DNA of 64,000 nt. Origin: Lysobacteraceae bacterium SCN 69-320. Its GTDB lineage: Bacteria > Pseudomonadota > Gammaproteobacteria > Xanthomonadales > Rhodanobacteraceae. A program made the position numbers and the translations under genes. Positions 1 through 7,889 of this stretch are shown in pieces. Every line of letters begins with the position of its first letter. The first letter of the stretch is position 1. The notes under the pieces are model-generated. The model had not been told where the DNA came from. It saw only the letters and a program-made list of their open reading frames with translations, and did no database searches. The stretch spans positions 372,001 to 436,000 of the forward strand of contig MEFP01000030.1 of NCBI GenBank assembly GCA_001725155.1, written 5' to 3'.

Positions 1-1026
1 CTGCACCGCGACCGGGAAGATGCGGTACGGCAGCTTGTCGCGGTTGGAGAAAAAGTCCGCGTAGTACTGCAGCAGCTCCGGCACGTCCTCGACGCGCTCG
101 CGCAGTGCCGGCACGGCCAGCGGCACGACCTTGAGCTGATAGTAGAGCTCCTCGCGGAAGCGTCCGGCGGCGACGAGGGCGTCGAGATCCTGCGCCGTCG
201 CGGCGATCACGCGCAGGTCCAGCACGACCGGTTCGCGGCCGCCGCAGCGGATCAGCGCGCGGCGCTCCAGGGTCGAGGACAGGCGCAGCTGCAGCTCGGG
301 ATCGAGTTCGGCGACTTCGTCCAGATACAAGGTGCCGCCGTTGGCCTGTTCGAGCAGGCCCAGCTGCACGGTTCCACCGTCCTCGGCGCCGAACAGGGTC
401 TGCGCGGCGTGGTCGCGCGCGATCGAACCCGGCGCGACCGTGACGAACGGGCCGCTGCGCCGTGCGCTTTTCTCGTGCAGCCAGCGCGCCAGCGACTCCT
501 TGCCGCTGCCGGCCTCGCCGCTGAGCAGCAGCCAGGTATCGTGGCCGGCAATGCGTTCGAGCTGGCCGCGCAGCGCCTGCATCACGCGCGAGGAGCCGAC
601 CGGCTCCAGCGGCACCGGCACCTGACGCTTGAGACCTTCGTTCTCGCGCCGCAGCCGGCTCGCTTCGAGCGCGCGCTCCACGGTCAGCAGCAGCTTGGCC
701 AGGGACAGCGGCTTCTCGACGAAGTCGTAGGCGCCCAGGCGCGTCGCCTCGACGGCGGTCTCCACCGTGCCGTGTCCCGAAATCATGATGACCGGACAGC
801 CGAGTCCGCCGCGTTCGGACCATTCGCGCAGCAGGCTGATGCCGTCGGTGTCGGGCATCCAGATGTCGAGCAGGATCGCGTCGGGACGGATCTGGCGGCG
901 CAGCTCGCGCGCGGCCGCGGCGTTCTCGGCGACGCTGACCTGGTAGCCCTCGTCCTGCAGGATCTCCTGCACGAGACTGCGGATATCGGGTTCGTCGTCG
1001 ACGACGAGGATGTGTCCGGAAGCCAT
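1..1026 (-). CDS. ntrX: NtrX-like response regulator with AAA+ domain (3' end outside window)
   Basis: Response regulator expected to be the partner of the NtrY kinase encoded at 7.9-10.1 kb. Seen: a receiver domain at residues 1-120 with the acidic pair D10/D11, phospho-acceptor D54 (ILLDIWMPD) and K105, then an AAA+ domain with Walker A (SGEAGSGKES, about 169-178) and Walker B (GGTLYLDEV, about 230-238). The ATG at 1026 begins MASGHILVVDDE and gives a standard receiver N-terminus. Odd: the loop that carries GAFTGA in sigma-54 activators is absent. The sequence runs LFGAEDGGTVQLGLLEQANG (211-230), about five residues shorter than in NtrC. It may therefore not activate sigma-54 polymerase. 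The C-terminal DNA-binding domain lies beyond the window edge. The NtrX name is inferred from the ntrY-region context. Confidence 0.85.
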   Translation of the reverse strand, partial: MASGHILVVDDEPDIRSLVQEILQDEGYQVSVAENAAAARELRRQIRPDAILLDIWMPDTDGISLLREWSERGGLGCPVIMISGHGTVETAVEATRLGAYDFVEKPLSLAKLLLTVERALEASRLRRENEGLKRQVPVPLEPVGSSRVMQALRGQLERIAGHDTWLLLSGEAGSGKESLARWLHEKSARRSGPFVTVAPGSIARDHAAQTLFGAEDGGTVQLGLLEQANGGTLYLDEVAELDPELQLRLSSTLERRALIRCGGREPVVLDLRVIAATAQDLDALVAAGRFREELYYQLKVVPLAVPALRERVEDVPELLQYYADFFSNRDKLPYRIFPVAVQ

Positions 1027-1250
1027 GCCCGCCCCTGTGGCGAAAAAACGACGGTGCAGCATAACGCCTTCGCCCCCGCCGTTGCCATGCGCCCGCGGCC
1101 GCGATCGGCATGCGGCTGCGCAGCATTGACGCCGTCGATCGAAACCATCACATCGGTTGATTGGTATACAAGCGCGCGCCGTACCATGCTCGCCAGGCCG
1201 CTTCGCCGCGGCGTCAGGGGACATCGCTCAGTCCAATCCTGGGAGGCTTC

Positions 1251-2639
1251 ATGAACAGGTCCATGCAATTTCCCGCGCTGGCCAGTCTGGCGCTGCTGTG
1301 CACGCTCGGCGCCGCCGATGCGGCAGAACCGGCCAGACCCACGAGCTACACGAACGTCGTCGAGGAAGACTTCGGCACCGTCATGGCGCGCATGAAAGGC
1401 CAGAAGGCACACATCGAACAACGCCAGGCCGCGCTGCTCAAGGAACGTTACGACCTCGCCGACCGGCCCGCGGCCGGCGTGACCATGTCGCGCGGCAAGG
1501 CCGTGCAGGACGGCGTGCGCGTGAAGCTCAGGAGCGGCCAGAGCTGGGAGGCGCTCGCCGCCATGACGCCCGAGGAAATCAAGGCTCGGGACCTCTGGCC
1601 GGCCGGCTTCTATCCGCTGCCGCATCCGAACCATGCCGAAGGCGGCATGGTGTTTCCGAAATTCCAGATCGACGAAGTCAACCAGCAGGCGCGCCGCGAC
1701 CTCACGCGCTTCGATCTGGACTTCGACCTGCCCGATCATCTGCTGCCGGAATTTCCGGCGCCGATCTACCTGACCACGCGGCCGGATCTCGGCGACGTGT
1801 CGAAGGGCAGGCTCGTCACGTCCGACAACTACTACGAGCTGTTCAACGGCGTGCTCAATCCCAAGCAGCTCGAGGGACTGCGCCTGCTCGTCGTGCCGTT
1901 CCCGCAGCAGCAGTTCAACCTGACCGCGGACCGGCGCTCGGAACGACCCAGCCTCGGCGTAGCCTGCTTCGACTGCCACGCGAACGGCCACACCAATGCG
2001 GCCACGCATCTGGTCGGCGACATACGTCCGCAGGAGCATCGCCATCGCATCGACACGCCGAGTCTGCGCGGCAACGGCAACCAGCGCCTGTTCGGTTCGC
2101 AGCGCGCGCTCAAGACCCTGGAGGACTTCACCGAGTTCGAGCAGCGCGCCGCCTATTTCGACGGCGATCCGGTGATCGCGACGAAGAAGGGCGTGAACAT
2201 TCTCGAACGCGGCAGCCAGGTGCATTTCATGGCCGAATTCCAGGCCCTGCTCGACTTCCCGCCGGCACCGAAGCTGGCCTGGGACGGCAGGCTGGACCCG
2301 CGCAAGGCCGGCGAAGCGGAACTGCGCGGCCAGGAGGTGTTCTTCGGCAAAGGCAAATGTTCCACCTGTCACACGCCGCCGTACTACACCGACAATCTCA
2401 TGCACAACCTGCAGGTCGAACGCTTCTTCAAGGAAAAGACCATCAACGGCCGCCTGGCCAGCGCCGACGGCCCGATCAAGACCTTCCCGCTGCGCGGCAT
2501 CAAGGACTCGCCGCCGTATCTGCACGACGACCGCCTGCTGACGCTCGACGACACGGTCGAGTTCTTCAACCTCGTGCTCGAGACGAAGTTGAACGCGGAC
2601 GAGAAGAAGGACCTCGTCGCGTTCCTGCGGCAATTGTGA
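1251..2639 (+). CDS. Secreted di-haem cytochrome c peroxidase-like protein
   Basis: 462-residue exported c-type cytochrome. A Sec signal peptide (about 1-24, ending AADA) is followed by two haem-binding CXXCH motifs, C239-F-D-C-H243 and C370-S-T-C-H374. The C-terminal block (PLRGIKDSPPYLHDDRLLTL, then DDTVEFFN) is typical of the cytochrome c peroxidase/MauG family, which reduces peroxide or oxidises substrates in the periplasm. A long insertion separates N-terminus and first haem, so the exact subfamily is unclear and the substrate unknown. The start at 1251 is chosen because GGGAGG sits five bases upstream; the frame is open further upstream without a ribosome site. It is transcribed away from ntrX, with the REP-like pair immediately downstream. 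Confidence 0.85.
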   Translation: MNRSMQFPALASLALLCTLGAADAAEPARPTSYTNVVEEDFGTVMARMKGQKAHIEQRQAALLKERYDLADRPAAGVTMSRGKAVQDGVRVKLRSGQSWEALAAMTPEEIKARDLWPAGFYPLPHPNHAEGGMVFPKFQIDEVNQQARRDLTRFDLDFDLPDHLLPEFPAPIYLTTRPDLGDVSKGRLVTSDNYYELFNGVLNPKQLEGLRLLVVPFPQQQFNLTADRRSERPSLGVACFDCHANGHTNAATHLVGDIRPQEHRHRIDTPSLRGNGNQRLFGSQRALKTLEDFTEFEQRAAYFDGDPVIATKKGVNILERGSQVHFMAEFQALLDFPPAPKLAWDGRLDPRKAGEAELRGQEVFFGKGKCSTCHTPPYYTDNLMHNLQVERFFKEKTINGRLASADGPIKTFPLRGIKDSPPYLHDDRLLTLDDTVEFFNLVLETKLNADEKKDLVAFLRQL

Positions 2640-2642
2640 CGG

Positions 2643-2771
2643 GTAGGTTGCGGTGAGCCCAGCGAACCGCAACGTCGAGGTCTCGTCGCGGCGATTGTCG
2701 TTTCGCCATGGCGATCGCAGCTGCGACTACGCCTCGATGTTGCGGTTCGCCTTCGGCTCACCACAACCTAC
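2643..2771. repeat. Inverted pair of REP-like units
   Basis: Two copies of a roughly 31-33 base unit face each other: 2643-2673 (starts GTAGGTTGCGGTGAG) and 2739-2771 (ends CTCACCACAACCTAC). The second is close to the reverse complement of the first, so the transcript could fold into a long hairpin between the convergent cytochrome and ArnT-like genes. Similar units beginning GTAGGTTGCGG are common intergenic repeats in many bacteria. It probably acts as a bidirectional terminator or a BIME-like element. Confidence 0.75.
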
Positions 2772-2777
2772 GCCGCC

Positions 2778-4481
2778 TCAATCGGGAAGGCTGTCGGCAT
2801 CGCGCTCCACCGGCGTGCCGTAGCGCCAGTAATCCGGCGGATACAGCGCGGTGCGCTGGACCGGTTCGGCCGGAGTCTGGCCGGCCTCGATCGCGGCCAG
2901 GGTCGTCGCGGACCAGACTTCCAGCCAGCGCGAGCGGAACGGCTGGATCAGCAGCGCATAGCGCCGCGCGCGCGAATCGAGCTTCGACGGATAACGCACG
3001 ATGACGCCGTCCGGATGCGCCTGGGCCCATTCGCCGATCTGGCCGATGTGGATCTCGTCGATACCGCCGCGCAGCCGCGCGCGGAAATGGAACTGACCTT
3101 CGTACTGGCCGACGTTGGCGATCGGCCGCGACTCGGCCTGGGCGCGGGCCAGCAGCGCTGCCGCCGGATCCAGATCGAAGTTGTGGAACAGCGCATGCGC
3201 GAACAGGGTCTGCGCGAGCGCGACGCCGAGCAGCGCCGTGCCGGCGATGCGGTGCAGCTCGCCCTCGCCTTCGCCGGGCAGCAGCAGCAACAGGCCCAGC
3301 GCCACGAAGCCGACCGCGAACCAGGCGCTCAGGCGCGCAGCGTCGTGCAGCCAGTGCGAATGCAGATGCCCGCTGGCCAGCCAGGCCGGCAGCAGCGCGA
3401 GCAGCAGCGCGAAGACGAACGCCGCCAGGGCGAGCGGCCAGGCGCTCCAGCGCCGACCACTGCCGGCGCCGCGGGCCTGCTGCCGCGCGAGCGCGCAGGC
3501 CAGCGCCATCGCCGCGCCCGGCAGCAACGGCAGCAGGTAGTAGACCTGCTTGCCGGAGACCAGGCAGAACACGCCGAAGGTCGGCAGCAGCCAGGCGATC
3601 AGGAAGCGCTCGCTGTCGCCGAGCGGCCGCGCGAACGTGAGCACGGCGCGCCACAGCCGCGGCCAGCCTATCCACGGAAACAGCAGCACGGCGAGCATCG
3701 GCAGATACCACCAGAGCGGCCGCGCGTGATCGAAGCTGTCGACGACGCGGCCGGCGGTCTGCAGGAAGAACAGTTCGTTGCGATACGCCTCGCCGCCGGC
3801 GAAACCGGCCGGCAGGGCCCAGGCCAGCAGGATCGCGATGCCGCCGGCGATCGCCAGCGCGCCGCGCCGGTACCAGCCGCGCCGGTCGGCACGCGCGTGC
3901 TCGCTCCACCAGGGACCGAGCAGGAACGGGAAGATCACGTGCAGCAGCATGACCGGTCCCTTGGTCATGAGACCGGCGCCGAGCGCCACGGCGAACCAGC
4001 CCCAGCGCGGCCTGCCGCAGAGCGTGCACAAGGTCAGCGCGACGGTCAGCGCCAGCAGCACCTCGTACATGATCTGCAGGCCGAACAGGAACGGATAGGC
4101 CAGCGCGATCAGGAACCACGGCGTCATGCGCGCGGCGGCCGGCCGCAGCGGGAACACGCGCCGCGCCAGCGCCGCGGCCGCAGCCAGCCAGCCCGCGCCG
4201 ATCATCACTTGCAGCAGTCGCGGCCAGACGTCGTTGACGCCGAAAACGGCCCAGCCCGCGTGGATCAGCCAGAACAGCAGCGGCACCTTGTGGCTGTACG
4301 GATGGCCGTTGATGTGCGGCACGAGGAACTGGTGCTGGTCCCACATCTCCCAGGCCACGGCCAGGGTCCGCGTGGAGTACAGCGGCATGGGCCCGTGCTG
4401 GAAGATCGCGAACACGGCGACGGCGAACCAGAGCAGCAGCCAGCTCGGCGGGACCAGGCGGAAACGGGACGATGACGGCAT
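2778..4481 (-). CDS. ArnT/PMT-family membrane glycosyltransferase
   Basis: 567-residue polytopic membrane protein of the GT83/GT39 type. Such enzymes move a sugar from an undecaprenyl-phosphate carrier to lipid A or another periplasmic acceptor. Seen: a first membrane segment at about 12-28, a luminal loop holding the family-typical HINGHPYSHKVPLLFWL region (about 56-72), and many hydrophobic helices up to about residue 400, followed by a soluble tail. The loop resembles the acidic/His loop of ArnT (H.....Y..K.PL..W). It stands divergent from the family-2 glycosyltransferase at 4594. A second member is encoded at 5961-7697, so the locus looks like an envelope-glycan patch. Acceptor and sugar are unknown. 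Confidence 0.8.
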   Translation of the reverse strand: MPSSSRFRLVPPSWLLLWFAVAVFAIFQHGPMPLYSTRTLAVAWEMWDQHQFLVPHINGHPYSHKVPLLFWLIHAGWAVFGVNDVWPRLLQVMIGAGWLAAAAALARRVFPLRPAAARMTPWFLIALAYPFLFGLQIMYEVLLALTVALTLCTLCGRPRWGWFAVALGAGLMTKGPVMLLHVIFPFLLGPWWSEHARADRRGWYRRGALAIAGGIAILLAWALPAGFAGGEAYRNELFFLQTAGRVVDSFDHARPLWWYLPMLAVLLFPWIGWPRLWRAVLTFARPLGDSERFLIAWLLPTFGVFCLVSGKQVYYLLPLLPGAAMALACALARQQARGAGSGRRWSAWPLALAAFVFALLLALLPAWLASGHLHSHWLHDAARLSAWFAVGFVALGLLLLLPGEGEGELHRIAGTALLGVALAQTLFAHALFHNFDLDPAAALLARAQAESRPIANVGQYEGQFHFRARLRGGIDEIHIGQIGEWAQAHPDGVIVRYPSKLDSRARRYALLIQPFRSRWLEVWSATTLAAIEAGQTPAEPVQRTALYPPDYWRYGTPVERDADSLPD

Positions 4482-4593
4482 GGGCGTGCGCAGACGGGAA
4501 CCGGCGCGCAGTGTAGTGCCTCGGTAACGCCAATGGCTGTACCGCGGGACAGGGCCGGCTTGTGCGGCCGCCGCCGGCTGCTACGCTCTGCCC

Positions 4594-5370
4594 ATGTCCG
4601 CTCCCGCCCGTCCCGGCCTTTCGGCCTGCATCATCACGTTCAACGAAGCCGACCGCATCGACGGCTGCCTGGCCTCGCTCGCATTCTGCGACGAGATCGT
4701 CGTGGTCGACTCCGGCTCCACCGACGGCACGGCCGAGCGCGCCGCCGCGCTCGGCGCACGCGTGCTGACGCGGCCGTTCGACGGCTATCGCCGGCAGAAG
4801 GATTTCGCCGTGCAGCAGGCCGGCAACGACTGGGTGCTCTGCCTGGACGCCGACGAGCGCGTGACGCCGGCCCTGCGCGCCGCGATCGTGGCCGCCCGCG
4901 ATGCGGGCTTCACCGCCGCAGGCTACCGCTTCGCCCGCGCGACCGAGTATTTCGGCGCATTCCTGCGCCACGGCAACGCCTACCCCGACCGCGTGCTGCG
5001 CCTGTTCGACCGGCGCCGCGGCGGCTGGCGCGGCGAGCGCGAGATCCACGAGCACGTCAGCGTCGACGGTCCGGTGCAGCGCCTGGCCGGCGATCTCGAA
5101 CACCGCGCCTACCGCTCGCTGGCCGACCAGCTGCGCCGGCTCGAACGCTATGCCCAGCTCATGGCCGAACACGACCATGCGCGCGGCCGTCGCGCGCGCC
5201 TGGCCAACCTCGTCTTCAATCCGTTCTGGCGCTTCGTGCGCGGCTATCTGCTGCGCGCCGGTTTCCGCGACGGCTGGCGCGGGCTGATCTACGCCTGGGT
5301 CGAAGCCAACTACGTGCGGCAGAAGTTCATCAAGCTCTGGCTGCTCGACCACGGCCAGCGCATCGTCTGA
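4594..5370 (+). CDS. Family 2 glycosyltransferase (WaaE/KdtX-like)
   Basis: 258-residue GT-A glycosyltransferase. The N-terminus LSACIITFNEADRIDGCLAS and VDSGSTDGT (about 38-46) form the nucleotide-sugar site, and CLDADERV (about 78-85) supplies the metal-binding DXD-like motif. The C-terminal half (EHVSVDG..., basic/aromatic tail near KLWLLDHGQRIV) matches cytosolic lipopolysaccharide core transferases of the WaaE/KdtX group, which add a hexose to the LPS inner core. There is no membrane segment, but the basic tail suggests membrane association. Start at ATG 4594. It lies between two ArnT-like genes on the other strand, consistent with LPS decoration, though the true acceptor cannot be read from sequence. 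Confidence 0.82.
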   Translation: MSAPARPGLSACIITFNEADRIDGCLASLAFCDEIVVVDSGSTDGTAERAAALGARVLTRPFDGYRRQKDFAVQQAGNDWVLCLDADERVTPALRAAIVAARDAGFTAAGYRFARATEYFGAFLRHGNAYPDRVLRLFDRRRGGWRGEREIHEHVSVDGPVQRLAGDLEHRAYRSLADQLRRLERYAQLMAEHDHARGRRARLANLVFNPFWRFVRGYLLRAGFRDGWRGLIYAWVEANYVRQKFIKLWLLDHGQRIV

Positions 5371-5394
5371 CCGCGAATCCGACCCGGCCGCGCA

Positions 5395-5880
5395 TCAGGC
5401 GCGGCGCAGGATCTTCTCGACGCGCGCCGTCATGCTCGCGGCGAATTCATCGCTCTTGGCCCTGGCCAGCACGCGGCGGTATTCGGGCAGCAGCTCGGTC
5501 AGCTCGGCCTTGGTGTAGCAGCGCTCCAGCTTCAGGGTGAACAGGAACGCACGCAGGCCCAGGGTCGCCACGGCGGTCTCGTTGATGAAGGCGCGTGCGA
5601 GCTGCAGCGGCGGCAGCTCTGCGTCGGCGGCCGCCGGTGCCGCAGCGCCGGCGGCCTGCGCCGGCTGCACGGCGACCGTGATCAGGCCCAGGACGCCCAG
5701 CTCGTCGAGAATGCCGGACACGTCGCCGAGTGCCGCGAACTGGCGCTTGAGCTCGGCGACCGTGTGCTCGCCGTGCACGGCGATCAGCAGCGAGCGCGAA
5801 CGTGCATGCAGTTTATGGCGACGCTCGACGAGCTCGCGCTGACCCTGCAGCGTCTTGCGTGGAACGGCGGTATCGAGCAT
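5395..5880 (-). CDS. Hypothetical protein, possible winged-helix N-terminus
   Basis: 161-residue soluble protein that I do not recognise. The first 70 residues (RHKLHARSRSLLIAVHGEHT...LKRQFAALGD...GILDELGVLGLI) look like a small helical, winged-helix-like module. They are followed by an Ala/Pro-rich linker (about 77-92) and a helical C-terminal domain (ARAFINETAVATLGLRAFLF...LLPEYRRVLARA). Start ATG 5880 is preferred because AGGGGG lies eight bases upstream; an in-frame ATG at 5913 would add eleven residues. No signal peptide or membrane segment. It is convergent with the glycosyltransferase at 4594 and 80 bases downstream of the second ArnT-like gene. Confidence 0.7.
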   Translation of the reverse strand: MLDTAVPRKTLQGQRELVERRHKLHARSRSLLIAVHGEHTVAELKRQFAALGDVSGILDELGVLGLITVAVQPAQAAGAAAPAAADAELPPLQLARAFINETAVATLGLRAFLFTLKLERCYTKAELTELLPEYRRVLARAKSDEFAASMTARVEKILRRA

Positions 5881-5960
5881 GGCAGGCCCCCTGAGCGCAG
5901 CAGGGTCGAGCATAGTCGCCCGCTGCGCCGAGGTGAACACCGGTGCGCCACCGCGCGACG

Positions 5961-7697
5961 TTATTCGGCGTTCGCGTCGTTGTCTTCGGCGTCGGTCTGG
6001 ACGGCCGGGTCGCAGCCGGCGCGGAACGCATCGGCGCGCAGCAGATACCACTCGCGCCGGTTCGCGTGGCCGACATGCTGCGCCTTGTCCGAATCCACGC
6101 AGGGACCGAATGCCGAACGCAGTACGAACAGCCAGCGCTGCTGCGGCGCCTGCGCCTGCCAGCGCTGCGCCTCGGCCAGCTGCAGATGCCAGGGTTTGAC
6201 GAAACCGAAGTCTTTGGCCGGGCGGTCCGCATGCAGCAGGTTCTGCTCTTTCCAGGCGACGAGGCCGAGCTGCGCATCCTTGCCGATGATCTCGCCGGCG
6301 CGGCGCATGACCGCGACGGCCGAGGTCGAATCGTTGAGCACCGGATAGGCCCAGAAGCTCCAGCCCAGCCACAGCGCCGACAATGTCACCGCGAGCGCGG
6401 CCAGGCTGCGTCGCACACGGAAAGCCGCTGCGGCCACGAGGCCGACCACGCCGACGCCGGTCACGAACAGCCAGAGCTGGCGGCCGCCGGCTTCGAGTCC
6501 GCGCTGTTCGACGAGCCGGTTGGCCGCGGCCAGATGGCCGCTCCAGGCCAGCCCGCCGACGATCAGGAACGCCGCGCCGAGCACGGCGACGAAGCCGAAC
6601 ACGAGACGGCGGAACGCCGGCCGCTGCGCGATCGCTTCGAGCTGAGCACCGACCAGCAGCGCCAGCAGCGGCAGCGCCGGCATGATGTAGACGTCGCGCT
6701 TGCCTTTGGGAAAAGTGAAGAACAATACGATCAGCACGATCCAGGCCAGCGGCAGCAGCACGCGCGCATCGCGCGCGCGCAGCGCGTCACGCCAGCGCGG
6801 CACGGCCCAGGGCAAGGCCAGCACCAGCGGCAGCCAGGCGAATGCGATGACGCCGAGGTAATACCAGGGCGGCTGGTGATGATCCCAGGATTCGGTGTAG
6901 CGGCCGGCGGTCTGGTGGAACAGGATGTCGTTCATGTAGGCGCGGTATTCCGGCGCCGACTCGGATGCGACCGCGTACAGCATGGGCCCCAGCCACAGCG
7001 CCGTGGCTGCGACGAACGCGACCGCGCCGAGCAGCCAGTGCCCGATGCAGCGCTCGGGCCGCGCGACGCCGGGCCAGTCGCGCAGGCGCGCGAACAGGTA
7101 CGGCACGAACATCAGCAGCGCAAGCACGCCCACGCCCTTCGTTATCACGCCCAGCCCGGCCGCGAAGCAGCCGAGCCAGAACGCGCGCCAGTCCGGGCCG
7201 AGCAGGAAATGGCGCAGCAGACCGTAGTTGGCCAGGGTCAGGAAGAAACACACGGTCGGGTCGATCTGCGCGCGCTTGGCCTGGTAGACGAACTGGAACG
7301 TGCACAGCAGCGCCGCCGCCGCATAGACGCCGACGCGATGATTCCAGAGGCGCCGGCCGAGATCGTAGACCAGGCCGAGCATGCCCAGCCCGGCGAGCAG
7401 CGACGGCAGCAGGAACGCGATGCGCCAGTTGCCGAACACGGTGTAGAAGAACGCCTGTGCCGCCATGAACAGCGGCGGCTTGTCCGAGTACAGCTCGCTG
7501 CCGCGATGCGGGATCAGCCAGTTGCCGGATTCGATCATCTGCTTGGCGACGAGCGCGAAGCGCGGCTCGTCGGCCGGCCACGGATCGCGCAGGCCCAGGC
7601 CCGCGCCGAGGATGACGATCGCGACGCCGGCCAGCAGCCAGAGTTCCTGCCGCTGGCTCAGGCGCCAGCCGAATGCGGTATTGGGAAGCTGCGACAT
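5961..7697 (-). CDS. ArnT/PMT-family membrane glycosyltransferase (second copy)
   Basis: 578-residue polytopic membrane protein, related in layout to the product of 2778-4481. Seen: a first helix at about 19-35, the luminal loop GLRDPWPADEPRFALVAKQM (about 37-56) with an acidic DE pair as in ArnT/PMT enzymes, then HRGSELYSDKPPLFMAAQAF, and about ten further helices. FFTFPKGKRDVYIMPALPLL (about 250 residues from the C-terminus) is typical of this family. Predicted role: transfer of a polyprenyl-linked sugar at the periplasmic face. The ATG at 7697 (MSQLPNTAFGWRL) was chosen over an upstream TTG because it has AAGG in front and gives a compact N-terminus. It follows ntrY on the same strand after a strong hairpin, so it is probably a separate transcript. 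Confidence 0.8.
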   Translation of the reverse strand: MSQLPNTAFGWRLSQRQELWLLAGVAIVILGAGLGLRDPWPADEPRFALVAKQMIESGNWLIPHRGSELYSDKPPLFMAAQAFFYTVFGNWRIAFLLPSLLAGLGMLGLVYDLGRRLWNHRVGVYAAAALLCTFQFVYQAKRAQIDPTVCFFLTLANYGLLRHFLLGPDWRAFWLGCFAAGLGVITKGVGVLALLMFVPYLFARLRDWPGVARPERCIGHWLLGAVAFVAATALWLGPMLYAVASESAPEYRAYMNDILFHQTAGRYTESWDHHQPPWYYLGVIAFAWLPLVLALPWAVPRWRDALRARDARVLLPLAWIVLIVLFFTFPKGKRDVYIMPALPLLALLVGAQLEAIAQRPAFRRLVFGFVAVLGAAFLIVGGLAWSGHLAAANRLVEQRGLEAGGRQLWLFVTGVGVVGLVAAAAFRVRRSLAALAVTLSALWLGWSFWAYPVLNDSTSAVAVMRRAGEIIGKDAQLGLVAWKEQNLLHADRPAKDFGFVKPWHLQLAEAQRWQAQAPQQRWLFVLRSAFGPCVDSDKAQHVGHANRREWYLLRADAFRAGCDPAVQTDAEDNDANAE

Positions 7698-7794
7698 GGC
7701 CTTGTTCCAGTTGTTGTCCGGGGTTTTCGGGCACCTGTTTTCAGGCGCGGGCAAAACCCATCCCCACCCATGCCCTCCGGCCCGTCAGGCGTTC

Positions 7795-7831
7795 AGGGCG
7801 CCCGGAACCGGTGCTTCCGGACGGGCGCCCT
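7795..7831. repeat. Strong intergenic hairpin between ntrY and ArnT-like gene
   Basis: Perfect arms AGGGCGCCCG (7795-7804) and CGGGCGCCCT (7822-7831) enclose a second pair, GGAA/TTCC, so the stem is about 13 bp with one bulge. No T-run follows on either strand. It could be a REP-like repeat or a factor-assisted terminator separating ntrY from the downstream glycosyltransferase. Confidence 0.6.
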
Positions 7832-7889
7832 ACACCCCGTTGAAAGGCAGGGTTCATTCTCGCGCGCCCAAGAGAACTGGGCGTTCGTG

